Positions 10,878 through 19,515 of a DNA stretch of 64,000 nucleotides are shown here, piece by piece. Position 1 is the stretch's first letter. The number at the start of each line of letters is the position of its first letter. Source of the stretch: Cyanobium sp. AMD-g (GTDB taxonomy: Bacteria; Cyanobacteriota; Cyanobacteriia; PCC-6307; Cyanobiaceae); contig NZ_JAGQCW010000009.1 of the NCBI RefSeq assembly GCF_024346395.1, forward strand, positions 1 to 64,000, in the 5' to 3' direction. Both the position numbers and the translations under genes were made by a program. A model generated the notes under the pieces. It worked only from the letters and a program-made list of their open reading frames with translations. It was not told the origin of the DNA and made no database searches.

Positions 10878-11987
10878 ATGGGGTTGCTGCTAGCCGGGCT
10901 GCTCGGTCTGGCTCTGGGTTGGCTGCTGGGACGCCGCCGCCGCCGCCCCGGCCAGGGTCTCTCCGGGCTTTCGTTGCGGCAACTGCTGCGCTGGATCGGA
11001 GAGGCCCCTGATGGTTGGTTGATTCTCGACGGGGCCGATCGCATCCAGCTGATCAATCTGCGGGCCGAACGGCTGCTGGATGCCCCCGGGGCCGGACTGC
11101 GCCGTCAGGAACCGCTCGAGAGGGTCTGCCATTCCCCCGAACTGCTGGAGGGGATCCGCAACGCCCGCCGGCGGGAGCGCCCCCAGCGGCTGGACTGGGA
11201 GCCGGGCGACCAGCAACTGGCCGTGGTCGTCCTGCCCGGCGAGGGCGGCTGGGTGGCGGTGATGCTCCAGAGCCGTCGTTCGCTCGAAGCCCAGCTGGAG
11301 CAGCAGGAGCGTTGGGTGAGTGATGTGGCCCACGAACTCAAGACGCCCCTGACGGCCCTGCTGCTGGTGGGGGACAGCCTCTCTGCCCACGTCAATGACG
11401 CCAATGCGGTGCTGGTGGAACGGCTGCAGCGGGAGTTGTTGCGGCTCCAGCGGCTGGTCGGCGATCTGTTGGAGCTGTCCCGGCTGGAGAACACCCTGCC
11501 GGAGGGGGTGCGGCTGCGCAGTCGTGTCGACCTGCCCCAGATGGTGCAACAGGTGTGGCTGGGGCTGCGCCCCCTGGCCGAGCGCCGCTGCATCCGCCTG
11601 GAGCTGGCGGCGGAGTCCCCCCTGGCCGTGATGGGCGATGGCTCGCGGCTGCACCGGGCCGTGCTCAACCTGCTGGACAATGCCCTGCGCTACAGCCCGG
11701 ACGGAGGCACGGTGCGGGTGGAGATCGAAGCGACGGCGGGGTGGTGCCTGCTGACCATCCGCGACGAGGGCCCCGGCCTGAGCGAGGACGACCTGGAGCA
11801 CATGTTCGAGCGCTTCTACCGCGGTGATCCCTCCCGGGTGCGCAGCGACCGGGGCGGCAGCGGCCTGGGCCTGGCGATCGTCCAGCAGATCGCCGTCACC
11901 CACGGCGGCCGCATCCAAGCCACCAACCATCCAGACGGGGGCGCCGTGATGGAGCTGCTGCTGCCGGCGGGGGCCGGAGATGGGTGA
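10878..11987 (+). CDS. phoR: sensor histidine kinase, PhoR-like
   Basis: 369 residues. One N-terminal membrane helix (about 2-18) is followed by an arginine-rich segment and a PAS-like domain (about 35-130). HisKA has VSDVAHELKTPLTALLL with the phosphorylated histidine. HATPase has the NLLDNALRYS N-box, DEGPGLSEDDLEHMFERFYR and GGSGLGLAIVQ. The domain order and short membrane anchor match cyanobacterial PhoR/SphS. It should phosphorylate the adjacent regulator when phosphate is scarce. It starts immediately after phoB and its last 8 bases overlap the aminotransferase gene. Phosphate as the stimulus is inferred from neighbours. Confidence 0.85.
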   Translation: MGLLLAGLLGLALGWLLGRRRRRPGQGLSGLSLRQLLRWIGEAPDGWLILDGADRIQLINLRAERLLDAPGAGLRRQEPLERVCHSPELLEGIRNARRRERPQRLDWEPGDQQLAVVVLPGEGGWVAVMLQSRRSLEAQLEQQERWVSDVAHELKTPLTALLLVGDSLSAHVNDANAVLVERLQRELLRLQRLVGDLLELSRLENTLPEGVRLRSRVDLPQMVQQVWLGLRPLAERRCIRLELAAESPLAVMGDGSRLHRAVLNLLDNALRYSPDGGTVRVEIEATAGWCLLTIRDEGPGLSEDDLEHMFERFYRGDPSRVRSDRGGSGLGLAIVQQIAVTHGGRIQATNHPDGGAVMELLLPAGAGDG

Positions 11988-13176
11988 AGCGCTCCCCCGG
12001 GCGGCAGGACGGATGGCGGCCGTGGCCGATCCGGTCATCGCCCAGGTGGGCGCCCTGATGCGCCAGCGGCCGCAGGCCCTTTCCCTGGCCCAGGGCATGG
12101 TGGCCTGGGCGCCACCGCCGGGAGTGGGCCGGGCCGTGGCCCTGGCACTGGCGGAAACGGATCGCCGGCTCGATCGCTACGGGCCGGTCCAGGGCGAGCC
12201 GGTCGTTCTGGAGGCCGTGCGGCGGGAGCTCAGCGAGGAACGCGGCCTGGATCTGGAGGGCAGCGAGCTGCTGATCACCGCCGGCAGCAACATGGCCTTC
12301 AACGCCATCGCCCAGGTGCTCTGCGACCCCGGCGACGAGGTGCTGCTACCGCTGCCGTTCTATTTCAACCACGCCATGGCGATCCGCCTGGCCGGTGGCG
12401 TGCCCGTGCCGGTGGCGGCGGGGCTGGTGCCCGACCCCGACCGGCTGGCGGCAGCGATCACCTCCCGCAGTCGCGCCATCGTGACGATCTCCCCCAACAA
12501 CCCCAGCGGTCTGGTGACCCCGCCGGAGGTGCTGGCGGCGATCAACAGCCTCTGCCACCGCCATGGGCTGGTGCATGTGAGCGACGAGGCCTACGCCGAT
12601 TTCGTCCACGGCTCGGTGCCCCACCGGAGTCCTGGCCGCTTGCCGGGCAGCGGCGGTCACACGGTGTCCCTGTTCTCCCTGTCCAAGGCCTACGGCATGG
12701 CGGGCTGGCGGGTGGGCTACGCGGCGGTTCCCCGCCAGCTGATGGGTGCCCTGGCCAAGGTTCAGGACACGGTGCTGATCTGCCCGCCCCAGGTGAGCCA
12801 GCGGGCGGCGCTGGCGGCCCTGGAGGCCGGACCCGCCTGGAGCCGCCCCCATGTCGAGGCCCTCGGCCAGCGGCGCCGGCAGATGCTCGCTGCGGTGGCG
12901 GCGGCCCGGGAGGGCGGCCTGGCGGTGGAGCTGCTGGGCCCGCCGGATGGTGCCTTCTATGGCCTGCTGCGGTTCCCCTGTGCACGGGATGGGGAGTCAT
13001 TGATGCGCCACCTGGTGCTGGGGCACGGGGTGGCGGCCCTGCCCGGCGACAGCTTCGGGCTGCCGCCGGCCGGGGGCCTGGGCCTGCTGCGGCTCAGCTA
13101 CGGCATGCTGGAAGCCCCTGACCTGGACAAGGCCCTGCGGCGCCTCTTCCAGGCGCTCGCCGCTCTGGACGCCTAG
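11980..13176 (+). CDS. class I/II PLP-dependent aminotransferase
   Basis: 398 residues of fold-type I aminotransferase. Visible motifs are ITAGSNMAFNAIAQ (PLP phosphate loop), SPNNPSG, the DEAYADF aspartate/tyrosine pair and SLSKAYGMAGWRVGY with the Schiff-base lysine. The C-terminal arginine that binds substrate carboxylate is probably in LRLSYG. It resembles aspartate/methionine-type aminotransferases. The amino-acid substrate cannot be fixed from the sequence. It overlaps the kinase gene by 8 bases, so it is co-transcribed with phoBR, but a phosphate-related role is not evident. Confidence 0.85.
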   Translation: MGEALPRAAGRMAAVADPVIAQVGALMRQRPQALSLAQGMVAWAPPPGVGRAVALALAETDRRLDRYGPVQGEPVVLEAVRRELSEERGLDLEGSELLITAGSNMAFNAIAQVLCDPGDEVLLPLPFYFNHAMAIRLAGGVPVPVAAGLVPDPDRLAAAITSRSRAIVTISPNNPSGLVTPPEVLAAINSLCHRHGLVHVSDEAYADFVHGSVPHRSPGRLPGSGGHTVSLFSLSKAYGMAGWRVGYAAVPRQLMGALAKVQDTVLICPPQVSQRAALAALEAGPAWSRPHVEALGQRRRQMLAAVAAAREGGLAVELLGPPDGAFYGLLRFPCARDGESLMRHLVLGHGVAALPGDSFGLPPAGGLGLLRLSYGMLEAPDLDKALRRLFQALAALDA

Positions 13177-13199
13177 GCCCTCCAGAGGCCTGCCCTGGT

Positions 13200-13913
13200 T
13201 CAGGGGGTCGCGCTGAGCGTTTTGCTTTCGCCCGCGGCAGCCAGCATCCAGAGAGCCGTGCCGTCCGGCCAAAGCAGCAGCAGCTTGCCGCCGGAGAGGA
13301 CGGCGAGGGGATCACTGAAGGGCAGCCCGGCGGCGCGCACCTTGGCCAGGGGCAAGCGCCGCCATTCCAGGCCGTCCGCCGGCACGACCATCCCATCTGG
13401 AGACTCCCGTGTGGCCGATGCCTGCTCCCACAGACCCGCCAGGGCCGTGGCCTCGGACGCCTCAAGGGGCCGTGCCTGCAGGGCCAGGGCAAGCAGCGTG
13501 GTGGACGCGGTTGCTTCCGCGCCGGCCCTCGAGAGGGGACGGTCCTGGGCGGCCCCCCGCTCCGCCGCCGAGGCCGTCGCCACCCGGTCCTGGCTCCGGC
13601 CCCTGTGGGCGTCGGTGCCACGCCGGTGGCTGGCCGACCCGGCGCGGGGTCCGGCCGGCAGATCCGTCGGTGGCGGCGGCGGCAGGGAGCTGAGCGAAGG
13701 CAGGGCCAGCAGCGGCAAGGACGGCTCCCTGGACTGCTGGCGGCTGAAGCGCAGCAACTCGGGGGTGTCGTCAGCTGGGATGGCGGCTCTGCTGGCCAGC
13801 GGACGCTGGGAGGGCCGCAACGCCGGCAGCAGCAGCAGCCCGTTCAGGGCCAGGGCCACCAGCAAAGGGAGCTGGAGACGGTGCCAACGGAGGAAGGACA
13901 GGCTGGCTTTCAT
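13200..13913 (-). CDS. single-pass membrane protein of the ExbB/ExbD-like operon
   Basis: 237 residues. One membrane helix near the N-terminus (about 13-32) is followed by a proline-rich linker (about 75-92) and a C-terminal region (about 180-237) with VLSGGKLLLLWPDGTALWML. This layout recalls TonB-type proteins, where a membrane anchor, proline linker and outer domain transmit force, but I see no TonB C-terminal signature. The start ATG overlaps the stop of the ExbD-like gene (ATGA), making it the fourth gene of one operon. Function unknown; a TonB-like or structural role is a guess. Confidence 0.6.
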   Translation of the reverse strand: MKASLSFLRWHRLQLPLLVALALNGLLLLPALRPSQRPLASRAAIPADDTPELLRFSRQQSREPSLPLLALPSLSSLPPPPPTDLPAGPRAGSASHRRGTDAHRGRSQDRVATASAAERGAAQDRPLSRAGAEATASTTLLALALQARPLEASEATALAGLWEQASATRESPDGMVVPADGLEWRRLPLAKVRAAGLPFSDPLAVLSGGKLLLLWPDGTALWMLAAAGESKTLSATP

Positions 13914-14275
13914 GGCAGTTGCAGTTCCAGGGGCAGGTCCGAGCGGCCCAGCTGGCCCATCAGCCCCTGCACCACCCCCCAGGGGACGTCACGGTCGGGA
14001 ACCAGCCGCAGCGTGGGGCTGCCCGGGCCGGCTTCAAGCCGTTGCAGAACGGGGATCAGCTGCCCCCTGGGGACCGGCTGGTTCCACAGCCGCAGCTGCC
14101 CATCGGCCGCCAGGCGCAGGCTGACGATCCCCTGGCTCGCCGGCCGCTGGGCCAGCCGCTGGGGCACCAGGATCAGCGCCAGGCTCAGCAGCGCCAGGCC
14201 CGTCGCCATCGTCCCGAGGGCCAGGACGTCCAGCGATGGCCCCCAGGGGGGGGTGGGATCGGCGTCTGCGTTCAT
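13910..14275 (-). CDS. ExbD/TolR-like protein
   Basis: 121 residues. One N-terminal membrane helix (about 17-36) is followed by a small periplasmic-type domain with IVSLRLAADGQLRLWNQPV and LRLVPDRDVPWGVVQGLM, matching the pattern of ExbD/TolR (strand, helix, D-x-x-V/A-x-x-G). Such proteins pair with ExbB/TolQ to use the proton gradient across the inner membrane. It overlaps both its upstream paralogue and its downstream neighbour by 4 bases. The essential membrane aspartate of ExbD appears as D at residue 16 in SLDVLALG, at the start of the helix. Confidence 0.7.
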   Translation of the reverse strand: MNADADPTPPWGPSLDVLALGTMATGLALLSLALILVPQRLAQRPASQGIVSLRLAADGQLRLWNQPVPRGQLIPVLQRLEAGPGSPTLRLVPDRDVPWGVVQGLMGQLGRSDLPLELQLP

Positions 14276-14625
14276 GGTTCCTGCTGGGGCAAGGCCAGCA
14301 CCACCGGCCTGGGACTGATCGCGCGCAGCTGGGCCAGGGAACGGCTCACCTGGCCCAGCGGCAGTGTGGCGGCCGGCAGGAAGCGGATTTCGGTGCTGGC
14401 TGGCTGCGAGGCCAGCAGGCCCGGCAGACGGCCGCGGGACACCGGCTCGCCGTTGGCGAACCAGCGATCCGCCGGCGCCTGCACGATCCACAGCGCCCCG
14501 GTGAGGGCCTGGCCGCCCTGGGGGCGCAGCCGCGGCTGGCGTTCTCGGGCCAGGTCCGCCAGGGCCGCGACCGATCCGCACAGCAGCAGGGTCAGCCCCA
14601 CCAGAGAGGCCAGGGCGTAGGTCAT
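14272..14625 (-). CDS. second ExbD/TolR-like protein
   Basis: 117 residues with an N-terminal membrane helix (about 3-24) and a periplasmic domain, LTGALWIVQAPADRWFANGEPV then EIRFLPAATLPLGQVSRSLAQL. This parallels the downstream ExbD-like gene, so the pair is a tandem duplication. Unlike its neighbour, the membrane helix shows no obvious acidic residue at the proton-path position, only D28 just after it. It may be a structural partner rather than a proton-conducting subunit. It overlaps the ExbB-like gene and the next ExbD-like gene by 4 bases each. Confidence 0.65.
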   Translation of the reverse strand: MTYALASLVGLTLLLCGSVAALADLARERQPRLRPQGGQALTGALWIVQAPADRWFANGEPVSRGRLPGLLASQPASTEIRFLPAATLPLGQVSRSLAQLRAISPRPVVLALPQQEP

Positions 14626-15119
14626 GGCTGGGCGGCCCAGGTACGGCCGAGGCGCTGCAGCCGCAGGCACTGGCTGCGCCGCAGCCATTGGTTGGCGACC
14701 AGGCTGGTGCTGGCGATCAGGCTGACGATCAGCCCGATGGCCGTGCTCAGCAGCACCTGGGCGAACCCGGCCAGGTTGGCCCCCGCCGGCAGCAGCAACT
14801 GGGGGCCGAGGCTGGCGAGCACCTGCATCAGACCGAGCACGGTGCCCACCAGCCCCAGCAAAGGGGCCAGCACGACGGCGGCCTGCAGCAGCGGTTCACC
14901 GAAGCGCATCTCCAGATCCCAGTCCTCCAGCTTCCGCCCGGCGGCAGGCGCTCCCTGCTCCGCCAGCAGCCGTTCCCACTGCTGGCGGCGGGAGGCCCGG
15001 GTGCGCCACCACTGCCACCAGAAGCGGCCCCGGTCGAGCGCGACGGTGACCACGGCGATGGAGAGCAGCAGCAGCAGCAGGGCGACGGGCCCATTGATCC
15101 CGGGGATCGGTGTCTTCAC
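14622..15119 (-). CDS. MotA/TolQ/ExbB-family proton channel subunit
   Basis: About 165 residues from a GTG at 15119 (an ATG at 15230 would add 37 polar residues and leave only 23 bases to cysK). Three membrane helices are visible. The family core LLQAAVVLAPLLGLVGTVLGLMQVL is followed by LLSTAIGLIVSLIAS, as in ExbB/TolQ. With the two ExbD-like proteins it should form an inner-membrane proton-driven motor. Cyanobacterial versions support TonB-dependent uptake or envelope functions, and no TonB receptor is present here to choose between them. It heads a four-gene operon read away from cysK. Confidence 0.78.
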   Translation of the reverse strand: MKTPIPGINGPVALLLLLLSIAVVTVALDRGRFWWQWWRTRASRRQQWERLLAEQGAPAAGRKLEDWDLEMRFGEPLLQAAVVLAPLLGLVGTVLGLMQVLASLGPQLLLPAGANLAGFAQVLLSTAIGLIVSLIASTSLVANQWLRRSQCLRLQRLGRTWAAQP

Positions 15120-15189
15120 CCCTGGCGACGTTCCATGGCTGAAGCCGATCGTATGGGCCGGTGCCGCCGTCGCGAGGTGCCGCAGCTGC

Positions 15190-15222
15190 TTGACAGTCCC
15201 CTGCGCGCGAACGCTGTCTAAG
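15190..15222 (+). promoter_or_regulatory. candidate cysK promoter
   Basis: A perfect -35 hexamer TTGACA lies at 15190-15195. The best downstream match is TCTAAG around 15217-15222, a weak -10 with a long spacer. It sits 32-64 bases before the cysK ATG. The -35 is convincing; the -10 is not. Confidence 0.35.
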
Positions 15223-15253
15223 GTGCCCATGGACCGGATCCAGAGGGAGCGCC

Positions 15254-16234
15254 ATGAGCCCCATCCACGCCGATAACAGCCTCAGCATCGGGCAGACCCC
15301 GCTGGTGGAGTTGCATCGCGTCACGGAGGGATGCGGGGCGAGGGTGCTGGCCAAAATCGAGGGCCGCAACCCGGCCTATTCGGTCAAGTGCCGCATCGGC
15401 GCCGCGATGATCTGGCAGGCGGAGAAGGATGGTCTGCTGGGGCCCGGCAAGGAACTGATCGAACCCACCAGCGGCAACACCGGCATCGCCCTGGCGTTCG
15501 TGGCCGCCTCAAGGGGTATCCCGCTCACGCTCACGATGCCGGAGACGATGAGCCTGGAGCGCCGCAAGCTGCTCACCGCCTACGGCGCCAACCTGGTTCT
15601 TACCGAAGGTCGGCTCGGCATGGGTGGGGCGATCGGCGCGGCCCGGGAGCTGGCGGAGTCCGACCCGGACCGCTGGGTGATGCTGCAGCAGTTCATGAAC
15701 CCGGCCAATCCCCGCATCCACCACGACACCACAGGGCCAGAAATCTGGAAGGACACCGACGGTGTGGTGGATGCGCTGGTGGCGGGCGTCGGCACCGGCG
15801 GCACCATCACCGGCGTCAGCCGCTACATCAAGACCACCCTCGGCAAGCCCCTGGTGTCGGTGGCGGTGGAGCCGCTCAACAGCCCTGTCATCCGCCAGAC
15901 CATCGCCGGCGAGGACCTCAAGCCTGGCCCCCACAAGATCCAGGGCATCGGCGCCGGGTTCGTGCCTGCCAACCTGGATCTCAGCCTGGTCGATCGGGTC
16001 GAGGCCGTCAGCGACGAGGAAGCGGTGACGATGGCCCGCCGCCTGATGAAGGAAGAGGGGATCCTGGCCGGCATCTCCTGCGGTGCCGCCACGGTGGCCG
16101 CCCTGCGGCTGGCCAGGGAGGACACCTTCGCGGGTCGCACCATCGTGGTGGTGTTGCCCGATTCCGGCGAGCGCTACCTCAGTTCGGTTCTGTTCGAAGG
16201 CATGTTCAACGAACGGGGCCTGGCTGTCGTTTGA
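15254..16234 (+). CDS. cysK: cysteine synthase (O-acetylserine sulfhydrylase)
   Basis: 326 residues. It makes cysteine from O-acetylserine and sulfide with PLP. The sequence has [14 protein letters not shown] with the PLP lysine, [13 protein letters not shown] (substrate loop), [10 protein letters not shown] (phosphate loop) and the terminal segment with [10 protein letters not shown]. These place it in the CysK/CysM family, CysK type by length. A strong Shine-Dalgarno AGAGGGAG lies 5-12 bases before the ATG, and a TTGACA element is upstream. The following small gene starts 37 bases after its stop. Confidence 0.96.
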   Translation: MSPIHADNSLSIGQTPLVELHRVTEGCGARVLAKIEGRNPAYSVKCRIGAAMIWQAEKDGLLGPGKELIEPTSGNTGIALAFVAASRGIPLTLTMPETMSLERRKLLTAYGANLVLTEGRLGMGGAIGAARELAESDPDRWVMLQQFMNPANPRIHHDTTGPEIWKDTDGVVDALVAGVGTGGTITGVSRYIKTTLGKPLVSVAVEPLNSPVIRQTIAGEDLKPGPHKIQGIGAGFVPANLDLSLVDRVEAVSDEEAVTMARRLMKEEGILAGISCGAATVAALRLAREDTFAGRTIVVVLPDSGERYLSSVLFEGMFNERGLAVV

Positions 16235-16271
16235 TCCCACCAACCGCGCCCGCGCTTCAAGGACACCGCCG

Positions 16272-16697
16272 ATGAGTTATCTGCGCCAGATCATGCAGCG
16301 CCTCCACGACCGCTCCACCCCTTTGCCGGCGGCTGAGCGGGCTGAGGCCCCAGGCCGGCTTGAAGAGCATCTGGCCCTCTACGACGCACGGCTCGAGGCC
16401 TGCAGCGACGCCATGCTCCAGTACGAGGCTGCCTGGCTGGAGCAGCACATCGAAACCCTCGAACTCTGTGGGAGCCAGCCCACCATGCTGGCCAGCGCCG
16501 GTGGTGCCGAACGGGTCGAAGCCCTGCTGCAGGAGAGCCTGTGTTTTCGCCAGCGGCTCGAACGCTGCCTGCGGCAGCGGGGGGTGGAGGGAGGTGGGCT
16601 GCGGGCCGCCGTCGTGGCCAGTGAGCATGCCTGGGAACTCAGCGACACCGCCCTGCGACGGGCCTGGGGTTTTCCCGTGGAGCCACCAACCGCCTGA
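16272..16697 (+). CDS. hypothetical helical protein
   Basis: 141 residues from ATG 16272, mostly charged amphipathic helix, with no membrane segment or known motif. It begins [18 protein letters not shown] and has a central run rich in Glu, Leu and Cys ([17 protein letters not shown]). I do not recognise the family. It follows cysK closely and may share its transcript. Confidence 0.6.
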   Translation: MSYLRQIMQRLHDRSTPLPAAERAEAPGRLEEHLALYDARLEACSDAMLQYEAAWLEQHIETLELCGSQPTMLASAGGAERVEALLQESLCFRQRLERCLRQRGVEGGGLRAAVVASEHAWELSDTALRRAWGFPVEPPTA

Positions 16698-16792
16698 GGG
16701 GGCACTGTGCCCACCCGCGCACGCTGTACGCGTCGATACATCCCCCAGGCCCAGGCTCCCCAAGGATTCCCTGCGATTCCTGCTGCGGTCCC

Positions 16793-17074
16793 ATGGCGAG
16801 CTTCACGATCAGCCTGGAAGGGGGCAAGACCTTCACCTGCCCTGACGACACTTACATCCTCGATGCGGCGGAGGAGCAGGGCATCGATCTGCCCTATTCC
16901 TGCCGCGCCGGGGCCTGCAGCACCTGTGCCGGCAAGATCCTCTCCGGCAGCGTCGACCAGTCGGACCAGAGCTTCCTGGACGATGAGCAGATCGGCGCAG
17001 GCTTCGCCCTGCTCTGCGTCAGCTACCCGCTCTCCGACTGCACCATCCAGCCAGGCGTCGAAGAGGATCTCTGA
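16793..17074 (+). CDS. petF: plant-type [2Fe-2S] ferredoxin
   Basis: 93 residues. The four cluster ligands are in [13 protein letters not shown] (three cysteines) and, about 29 residues on, [13 protein letters not shown]. The fold opens with [26 protein letters not shown]. Such ferredoxins take electrons from photosystem I and pass them to FNR, nitrite reductase, thioredoxin reductase and oxygenases. It is one of possibly several ferredoxins. The short C-terminus EEDL is typical of cyanobacterial PetF paralogues. It is convergent with glutathione reductase, with 1 base between the stops. As the only ferredoxin in the window, it could supply the Rieske enzyme near 46 kb, but this is speculation. 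Confidence 0.95.
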   Translation: MASFTISLEGGKTFTCPDDTYILDAAEEQGIDLPYSCRAGACSTCAGKILSGSVDQSDQSFLDDEQIGAGFALLCVSYPLSDCTIQPGVEEDL

Positions 17075-17075
17075 A

Positions 17076-18434
17076 TCAGCCGGGCATGGTGACGAACTCC
17101 TCGGCCACCGAGGGGTGCAGGGCCATGGTGCGGTCGAAGTCGGCCTTGGTGGCCCCCATGCCGATGGCGATCGCCGCCATCTGAATGATCTCGGCGCTGT
17201 GCTCGCCCACCATGTGGCAGCCCACCACCTTGTCGGTGGCAGTCTCCACGATCAGTTTCAGCAGCACCCGTGGGCCCCGGGCCGGCAGGGCCTGGGCCAT
17301 GGGCCGGAAGCGGGCCCGGTGCACGCGGATGCCATCGGAGCCGAAGCGTTCGATCGCCGCTTCCTCGCTCAACCCCACCCCGGCCAGTTCCGGCTGGCTG
17401 AACACGGCACTGGCCACCAGGTCATGGTTCACCCGGCGGGGCTTGTTCCCGTACACGCTGTCGGCGAAGGCGCGGCCTTCATCCACCGCCACCGGCGTCA
17501 GGTTGATCCGGTCGGTCACGTCACCGACGGCATGGATGTGGGGCACGTTGGTGGTCTGGTCGGCGTCCACCGGGATGCGGTGGCCTTCCACCGCCACTCC
17601 GGCACACTCCAGCTGCAGCCCGTCGAGGAAGGGCCGCCGGCCGGTGGCCAGCAGCACGCCGCCGCAGGGGAGGACCTCGCCGCTCTGGGTGACGAGCTCC
17701 AGGGCTCCGGGCACGCCGGTGATGGCGGCGGGGCTGTGGGCGAAGCGGATCTCGATGCCTTCGGCCTCCATGGCCTCCTGCACGGCCGCGGAGGCCTCCC
17801 GGTCGAAGCCCCGCAGCAGATGGTCGCCCCGCACCAGCAGGGTCACCGCCACCCCCAGGCCATGCAGGATGCAGGCGAACTCACAGGCGATGAAGCCGGC
17901 CCCCACCACCACCACCTGGTCGGGGAAGCGCTCCTGCAGGAACATGTCATCGCTCACCCAGCCCAGCTCGGCCCCGGGGAACACGGGCCGGTGCGGGCGG
18001 CCGCCGGCGGCGATCAGGATCCGATCCCCCTTGAGCCGTCGGCTGGTGGAGGATCCGTGGACCACCTCGATGTGGTGGGGATCGGCGAAGCGGCCCCAGC
18101 CCCGCACCAGCTCGACACCCGCCTTGTCCAGCAGGCCGATATGGAGCTCATTGAGCCGGTCCACCTCGCGGCGCACGTTGGCGAGCAGCACCGAGGCGTC
18201 GGGCCGGAAACCATCCAGCTGCCAGCCGTAGCTGGCCGCATCGGCCAGCAGGTGCCGGTAGGCCGAGCCGTAGACCAGCAGTTTCTTGGGCACGCAGCCG
18301 CGGATCACGCAGGTGCCCCCCACCCGGTCGCCCTCCACGATCGCCACCGAGGCCCCGTAGGAGGCCGCCCGCTTGGCGGCGGCCAGGCCACCGGAGCCCG
18401 CCCCCAGCACGATCAGATCGAAGCAGTCGGTCAT
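17076..18434 (-). CDS. gor: glutathione-disulfide reductase
   Basis: 452 residues. FAD fold FDLIVLGAGSGGLAAAKRAA opens the protein. The redox-active disulfide is in GGTCVIRGCVPKKLL. The NAD(P)-binding segment has VVVGAGFIACEFACILHGLG, and the C-terminal dimer interface carries the catalytic MALHPSVAEEFVTM. It reduces glutathione disulfide with NAD(P)H in the cytosol. In cyanobacteria the cofactor preference cannot be read reliably, but RGDHLLRGFD after the fold suggests NADPH. The start ATG overlaps the stop of the upstream pentapeptide gene. Confidence 0.95.
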   Translation of the reverse strand: MTDCFDLIVLGAGSGGLAAAKRAASYGASVAIVEGDRVGGTCVIRGCVPKKLLVYGSAYRHLLADAASYGWQLDGFRPDASVLLANVRREVDRLNELHIGLLDKAGVELVRGWGRFADPHHIEVVHGSSTSRRLKGDRILIAAGGRPHRPVFPGAELGWVSDDMFLQERFPDQVVVVGAGFIACEFACILHGLGVAVTLLVRGDHLLRGFDREASAAVQEAMEAEGIEIRFAHSPAAITGVPGALELVTQSGEVLPCGGVLLATGRRPFLDGLQLECAGVAVEGHRIPVDADQTTNVPHIHAVGDVTDRINLTPVAVDEGRAFADSVYGNKPRRVNHDLVASAVFSQPELAGVGLSEEAAIERFGSDGIRVHRARFRPMAQALPARGPRVLLKLIVETATDKVVGCHMVGEHSAEIIQMAAIAIGMGATKADFDRTMALHPSVAEEFVTMPG

Positions 18435-19087
18435 GGCAGCAGGGCGTCGTGGAGCAGGGTGCCATCCAGCATGGCGTCCCGGAGATCGGTGTCCCGCAGG
18501 TCGCAGCCGCTCAGGTCGGCGTCGCGCAGATCGGCCCCCTCCATGTTGGCGCCGTAGAGGCAGGCGCCGCGGAGATCACTGCCCTGCAGCAGGGCCCCCT
18601 GCAGCAGGGCGAAGCTGAGATCGGCCCCCTGGAAATCGGTCCCGCCCAGGTCGGTGCGCTGGTCGAGGCCCCCTCTGAAGTCGGCCTCCACCAGCCGGGC
18701 GGCCCGCCAGCGGCTGTGGGCCCCCAGGACGCCCCGCAGGCAACAGCGGTGCATCAGGGCGCCGCCGAAATCGGCCCCCTGCAGCCGGGCCGCCGAGAGG
18801 TCGGCCTCGTGCCAGAAGGAGCCGCCGGCCGCCACCGCCGAAAGGTCGGCCCCCCAGAGCAGCGCCTGCTGGAAGCAGGCGCCCTCCACGTTGGCCCCCG
18901 CCAGGCGGGCATGGCCGAAGCGCCCTTCCTTGAAGCAGCCACCGCTCAGGTTGCAGTCGCCCAGATCGAGGGCCACGCCATCGAGATCGCCCAGCCGCAG
19001 GCCGGCGAAGTCGCGTCGGCCCTCCGCCAGGGCACGTTTGAGGGCGTCGAGGTCGGCGGGGAGGTCAGAGGATGGCCGCAAGGGCAT
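18431..19087 (-). CDS. pentapeptide-repeat protein
   Basis: 218 residues built of A(D/N)LxX-type five-residue repeats from about 35 to the end. Examples are ADLSAARLQGADFGGAL and GADLRDADLSGCDLRDTDLR. These form a right-handed beta-helix. The protein has no signal peptide or membrane helix, so it is probably cytosolic. Pentapeptide proteins are abundant in cyanobacteria and mostly of unknown role. It overlaps gor by 4 bases and the ArsR gene by 23 bases, so the three probably form one operon. Confidence 0.9.
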   Translation of the reverse strand: MPLRPSSDLPADLDALKRALAEGRRDFAGLRLGDLDGVALDLGDCNLSGGCFKEGRFGHARLAGANVEGACFQQALLWGADLSAVAAGGSFWHEADLSAARLQGADFGGALMHRCCLRGVLGAHSRWRAARLVEADFRGGLDQRTDLGGTDFQGADLSFALLQGALLQGSDLRGACLYGANMEGADLRDADLSGCDLRDTDLRDAMLDGTLLHDALLP

Positions 19088-19370
19088 CGAGTTGCTGGCG
19101 GCGGGAGGCGAGCATCAGCTTTCTGGCCTGAACCAGGAGCTGGAAGACGCCCTTGTCGATCACTTCATAGAACACCAGGCTGCCTTCGGGACGGCGGCGC
19201 ACCACCCCGGCGATCGTGAGCAGCTTGAGATGCTTGGACACCAGGGCCTGGCTGAGGCCGGTCTTCTCGACGACGGCGGTGACGTTCAGTGGGCCCGGAC
19301 GCAGGGTCTCGAGCACGGTCAGGCGGTTGGGTTCGGAGAACACCTTGAAATAGTCAGCCAGGGATTCCAT
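19065..19370 (-). CDS. ArsR-family transcriptional regulator
   Basis: 101 residues from ATG 19370. It is a winged helix with LADYFKVFSEPNRLTVLETL, then TAVVEKTGLSQALVSKHLKLLTIAGVVRRRPEG (recognition helix SQALVSKHL). No cysteine appears in the DNA-binding or alpha-5 regions, so the classic metal-sensing sites of ArsR/SmtB are absent. It may sense redox state, a small molecule or nothing. It is divergent from the acsF-like gene across 145 bases that hold the motif at 19486, and is a candidate regulator of the low-oxygen island. Control of that operon is inference. Confidence 0.88.
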   Translation of the reverse strand: MESLADYFKVFSEPNRLTVLETLRPGPLNVTAVVEKTGLSQALVSKHLKLLTIAGVVRRRPEGSLVFYEVIDKGVFQLLVQARKLMLASRRQQLDALAAIL

Positions 19371-19485
19371 CGACCGCTCGGGGCCCGGATTTTGCCAGAT
19401 GGTACCACGCTGTCGTCTCAGTCCAGTCTTGCAAAATCGTGAAAACAATCTTCTGCATCACCCAGAACACGTAGTATCACGTTTT

Positions 19486-19495
19486 CGTTATGACG
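19486..19495. promoter_or_regulatory. candidate operator before acsF (CGTTATGACG)
   Basis: A near-palindrome CGTTATGACG sits 20 bases before the acsF ATG, preceded by GTAGTATCACGTTTT. The closely related perfect palindrome CGTTATAACG precedes the heme oxygenase gene at 23055-23064. Two related sites before two functionally linked genes suggest one regulator, possibly the adjacent ArsR protein or a ChlR-like activator not seen here. Confidence 0.35.
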
Positions 19496-19515
19496 TGAAG
19501 CACGTCGCCTCCCTG

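Noticed and set aside
16707-18557. 616-residue plus-strand frame
   Set aside because: Shadow of glutathione reductase on the minus strand, no motif.
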